Shown here: positions 6,441 to 8,684 of the stretch, in pieces
Layout: every line of letters begins with the position of its first letter
Numbering within the stretch: the first letter of the stretch is position 1
Assembly: GCA_027424065.1 (NCBI GenBank)
Contig: DAIBYH010000027.1
Location: 1 to 8,684 of the forward strand
DNA length: 8,684 nt
Source: Candidatus Parcubacteria bacterium
GTDB lineage: Bacteria; Patescibacteriota; Minisyncoccia; UBA6257; 2-01-FULL-56-20
Reading direction: 5' to 3'
Notes under the pieces: generated by a model
Databases searched by the model: none
What the model was told of the DNA's origin: nothing
Seen by the model: only the letters and a program-made list of their open reading frames with translations
Position numbers and translations under genes: made by a program

Positions 6441-6458
6441 AATTATTTGCAATTAATT
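6441..6458. promoter_or_regulatory. 18-bp near-perfect palindrome, candidate operator of the metal-uptake operon
   Basis: AATTATTTGCAATTAATT pairs with its own reverse complement at eight of nine positions (only the T/T pair at 6446/6453 fails), centred on TTGCAA. It overlaps the first base of the -35 box TTGACC (6458-6463), which is where a repressor would block RNA polymerase. Zinc and manganese uptake operons are commonly repressed by Fur-family (Zur) or DtxR-family (MntR) proteins, so a metal-responsive operator is a reasonable inference. The sequence does not clearly match any consensus I know. Confidence 0.5.
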
Positions 6459-6485
6459 TGACCCTTGCCGCCGGAGCGGTAAGAT
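6458..6485 (+). promoter_or_regulatory. Promoter of the metal ABC transporter operon
   Basis: A -35 box TTGACC (6458-6463) and a -10 box TAAGAT (6480-6485) are separated by 16 bases. The -10 ends seven bases before ATG 6493, so transcription would begin at or one base before the start codon, implying a leaderless mRNA for the first gene. Confidence 0.65.
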
Positions 6486-6492
6486 AGAGCAT

Positions 6493-7413
6493 ATGAGCAA
6501 GGCGACCGGTTTCGGTCTGGTTCTCATTGCCGCCATTATGATCGGCGTCGGTTTTTTGATCTTCGGACCGGTTCCTCGGCCGATGCCCGTACCGCAACAG
6601 GGCGGGCAGACGCTCCGGGTGGTCGCTGCGGAAAATTTTTGGGGCAGCATCGTGAGTCAATTGGGCGGCGATCACGTGACGGTTTTAAGCATCGTTTCCG
6701 ATCCCAATGCCGATCCGCACGAATATGAGAGCACGGCATCCGACGCCCGTGCGGTTGCAACGGCAAACTATGTGGTCATGAACGGCGCCGGTTACGACAG
6801 CTGGATGAACAAATTGATCGGCGCGAATCCGAACGCAGAGCGGAAAGTGCTCGATGTTTCCGCCCTTCTCGGAAAGAAGCCCGGCGATAATCCGCACTTC
6901 TGGTACAGTCCCGGTTATGTGGATCAGGCTGCGGCGCGGATGGAACAGGACCTTGCCGCTCTGGACCCTGCGCATGCCGCCTATTACGAGGCGCGGTATC
7001 GCGCGCTTCAGACTTCGTTTGCGGAATATCAGGGACGCATCGCGGCGATACATGAGCAATTCGGGGGCACGCAGGTTGCCGCCACAGAAGATATTTTTAC
7101 CTATCTCGCCGACGCGGCAGGATTGGACCTTGTTTCGCCGCCGGCGTTCATGTCAGCTGTCGCCGAAGGGAACGATCCCTCATCGGCAAGTGTCATTGCA
7201 TTCGAGGATCAGCTTCGGAGCGGCCAGGTGAAAGTGCTCGTCTATAACAAACAGACCATCACGCCGCTCACGGATTCGCTGCGGCAGCTTGCGGTGGAGC
7301 AGGGCATACCGGTCGTTGCCATCACGGAAACGATCCAGCCGCCGACGCTTTCATACCAGGACTGGATGAATGGCGAAGTGACGGATCTGCAGAATGCTCT
7401 TATGATGAAATAA
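6493..7413 (+). CDS. Metal ABC transporter substrate-binding protein (ZnuA/PsaA-like, cluster A-I)
   Basis: This 306-residue protein captures Zn2+ or Mn2+ outside the membrane and passes it to the permease encoded downstream. Family features are clear: DPHEYE (74-79, H76), NPHFWY (133-138, H135), TEDIF (198-202, E199) and ITET (277-280, E279). The third ligand position holds Glu rather than the His of typical ZnuA, as in Mn-binding PsaA, and the fourth holds Glu where PsaA/TroA have Asp. There is no His-rich loop. The choice of Zn or Mn therefore cannot be made safely. The N-terminus has a hydrophobic helix (about 7-25) but no lipobox; the protein contains no cysteine at all, so it is not a lipoprotein and is probably held by an uncleaved helix. 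It is the first gene of the operon; the next gene starts 12 bases after its stop. Confidence 0.92.
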   Translation: MSKATGFGLVLIAAIMIGVGFLIFGPVPRPMPVPQQGGQTLRVVAAENFWGSIVSQLGGDHVTVLSIVSDPNADPHEYESTASDARAVATANYVVMNGAGYDSWMNKLIGANPNAERKVLDVSALLGKKPGDNPHFWYSPGYVDQAAARMEQDLAALDPAHAAYYEARYRALQTSFAEYQGRIAAIHEQFGGTQVAATEDIFTYLADAAGLDLVSPPAFMSAVAEGNDPSSASVIAFEDQLRSGQVKVLVYNKQTITPLTDSLRQLAVEQGIPVVAITETIQPPTLSYQDWMNGEVTDLQNALMMK

Positions 7414-7418
7414 AAGGA
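7414..7418 (+). promoter_or_regulatory. Shine-Dalgarno site of the ABC ATPase gene
   Basis: AAGGA lies seven bases before ATG 7426, directly after the stop of the binding-protein gene. It is the only clear Shine-Dalgarno site I see in the window, and it precedes an operon-internal gene. Confidence 0.7.
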
Positions 7419-7425
7419 CTGTCAT

Positions 7426-8223
7426 ATGTCGACCATCGTTGCGGAAAAACTTGCGGGAGGTTACGGGGATCGCGTCATCTGGAAAGACGCTGATTTTTCC
7501 ATTGAACCGGGTGAATTCGTTGCCGTGATCGGTCCGAATGGCGCAGGGAAGACGACTCTGTTCCGCATGTTTCTCGGCCTTGCGTCGCCGACCGGCGGGA
7601 CGCTTTCCATTTTCGGCGAGCCGCCGCGGCGCGGAAGTTCGCGGATAGGCTACGTTCCACAGCAGCATCCGATCGACGACGAGATCCGCGTCGAAGCGCT
7701 TGAGCTGGTCCGTCTCGGTCTCGACGGAAATCGTTTCGGCATCGGTTCTTCCGAAGAGGGAGCGGCGGCGGCCCTTGCGGCGCTGCGCGCGGTCGACGCC
7801 GAAGCGTTGGCCCACCGGCCTCTGGGGAAATTATCGGGCGGGGAGCTGCAGCGCATTTTCCTTGCGGAAGCGCTGATCGGAAACCCCGACCTTCTGCTGC
7901 TCGACGAACCGCTCGCCAACCTCGACCTTCGGCGCGAGACCGATCTGGTCCGCCTCGTGCACGATGTCGTGCATGCCCGCCGCGTGACGGCATTGCTGGT
8001 TGCGCACAATATCAACCCTTTGCTGCCGTTCATCGACCGGGTGCTGTATGTGGCGAACGGGCGCGTCATCAGCGGCCGGCCGGAAGAGGTTCTGACGTCC
8101 CGCGCGCTGTCGGAGATCTACGGCGTTCCCATTGAAGTATTGAAAGATGCCCGCGGCAGGATCGCGATCGTCGGCATGGACGAGGCCGTCGGCCATAAAA
8201 AGCACGTCGCACAACCGTTATGA
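7426..8223 (+). CDS. Metal ABC transporter ATP-binding protein (ZnuC-like)
   Basis: This 265-residue cytoplasmic subunit hydrolyses ATP to drive metal import through the adjacent permease. All nucleotide-binding motifs are intact: Walker A GPNGAGKTT (36-44), Q-loop YVPQQ (76-80), signature LSGGELQR (136-143), Walker B LLLLDEP (156-162), D-loop ANLD (164-167) and the switch histidine H194 in VAHN. The C-terminal segment after about residue 215 (GRPEEVLTSRALSEIYG) is typical of the Zn/Mn import group. Start ATG 7426 has a good Shine-Dalgarno. Its TGA overlaps the permease ATG (ATGA), so the two are translationally coupled. Confidence 0.93.
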   Translation: MSTIVAEKLAGGYGDRVIWKDADFSIEPGEFVAVIGPNGAGKTTLFRMFLGLASPTGGTLSIFGEPPRRGSSRIGYVPQQHPIDDEIRVEALELVRLGLDGNRFGIGSSEEGAAAALAALRAVDAEALAHRPLGKLSGGELQRIFLAEALIGNPDLLLLDEPLANLDLRRETDLVRLVHDVVHARRVTALLVAHNINPLLPFIDRVLYVANGRVISGRPEEVLTSRALSEIYGVPIEVLKDARGRIAIVGMDEAVGHKKHVAQPL

Positions 8224-8684
8224 ACCCTTCTTCTTTCAGCTGGAATCTTCTGGCCGACCTGCAGATGATGTGGCAATACAATTTCATGCGCCATGCTTTC
8301 GAGGCGGGGACGATCATTGCGATCGTCGCCGGGATCGTCGGTTACTTCATCGTTCTGCGCAGATCTTCTTTTGCCGCGCATGCGCTTTCCCATATCGGTT
8401 TTGCGGGTGCCGCCGGTGCGGTACTGCTCGGCATCAATCCGCTTGCCGGCCTGCTGGTCTTCACGAGCGGCGGCGGTCTTGCGATGGCTGCCCTCGGGAA
8501 GAAAGCGGCGGGACGGGACGTGGAGATCGGTACGGTGCTCGCGTTCATGCTGGGTCTCGGCGTGCTCTTCATCAGTTTATACGCGGGCTATGCCACTGAA
8601 GCATACTCGCTGCTTTTCGGAGAGATCCTCGGCATCAGCAGGACCAATGTTATCGTGACGTATGTCGCGGCCATCGTTATCCTG
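8220..8684 (+). CDS. Metal ABC transporter permease (ABC-3 / ZnuB-like), 3' truncated
   Basis: The frame opens at ATG 8220, overlapping the ATPase stop by four bases, and runs without a stop to the right edge, giving 155 residues. The sequence is that of the ABC-3 permease family: FMRHAFEAGTIIAIVAGIVG (22-41), then YFIVLRRSSFAAHALSHIGF (42-61), followed by hydrophobic segments at about 62-82, 104-122 and 144-155. The R-S-S-F-A-A-H-A-L-S-H-I stretch is a family hallmark near the first helices. Full-length members are usually about 260-290 residues, so roughly half is missing at the window end. It forms the membrane channel for the metal delivered by the binding protein. Confidence 0.92.
   Translation, partial: MNPSSFSWNLLADLQMMWQYNFMRHAFEAGTIIAIVAGIVGYFIVLRRSSFAAHALSHIGFAGAAGAVLLGINPLAGLLVFTSGGGLAMAALGKKAAGRDVEIGTVLAFMLGLGVLFISLYAGYATEAYSLLFGEILGISRTNVIVTYVAAIVIL

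Noticed and set aside
1..8684. A previously undescribed defence, mobile or CRISPR-type system
   Set aside because: Every long gene but one falls in a known family, no direct-repeat arrays or transposon ends were seen, and the one unassigned gene gives no sign of such a role.

Overview
The window is an ordinary-looking, gene-dense bacterial chromosome segment, open at both ends. It carries ten protein genes: nine on the + strand and one on the - strand. No RNA gene, insertion sequence, CRISPR array or phage gene is visible. The protein set points to a Candidate Phyla Radiation / Patescibacteria (Parcubacteria-like) genome: lamin-tail surface protein, short TrmH-type methylase, membrane-anchored DUF192, and a CAP protein with two C-terminal membrane helices. 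Short or absent 5' leaders, few Shine-Dalgarno sites, and use of TAA and TGA as ordinary stops fit this, and TGA as stop argues against the Gracilibacteria/SR1 code. The taxonomic call is inference from gene content, not a database match.

Layout. Positions 1-2849 hold a tight cluster of three exported proteins: the end of a lamin-tail/bacterial-repeat surface protein, an unrecognised secreted protein, and an M23 (LytM-type) peptidase. They are joined by a 2-bp gap and an ATGA overlap. Then come three single genes: a SpoU/TrmH RNA 2'-O-methyltransferase (2975-3460) and a DUF192 protein (3488-3973), followed by a CAP/SCP domain membrane protein (4038-5090). A strong symmetric terminator (5129-5158) separates the CAP gene from a convergent cupin gene on the - strand (5178-5573). 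The cupin is divergent from an SDR oxidoreductase (5723-6427).

From 6493 to the right edge lies an operon for an ABC metal-ion importer of the Zn/Mn (cluster A-I, ZnuABC/PsaABC-like) type: binding protein, ATPase and a truncated permease. An 18-bp near-perfect palindrome overlaps the -35 box of this operon, a reasonable candidate operator for a metal-sensing repressor that is not itself in the window.

I found no convincing undescribed system. The observations most worth checking are three: -10 boxes placed 6-7 bases before the ATG of three separate genes, implying leaderless mRNAs; the palindrome at the metal operon; and the His-His-Glu-Glu ligand set with a non-lipoprotein N-terminal anchor in the metal-binding protein.
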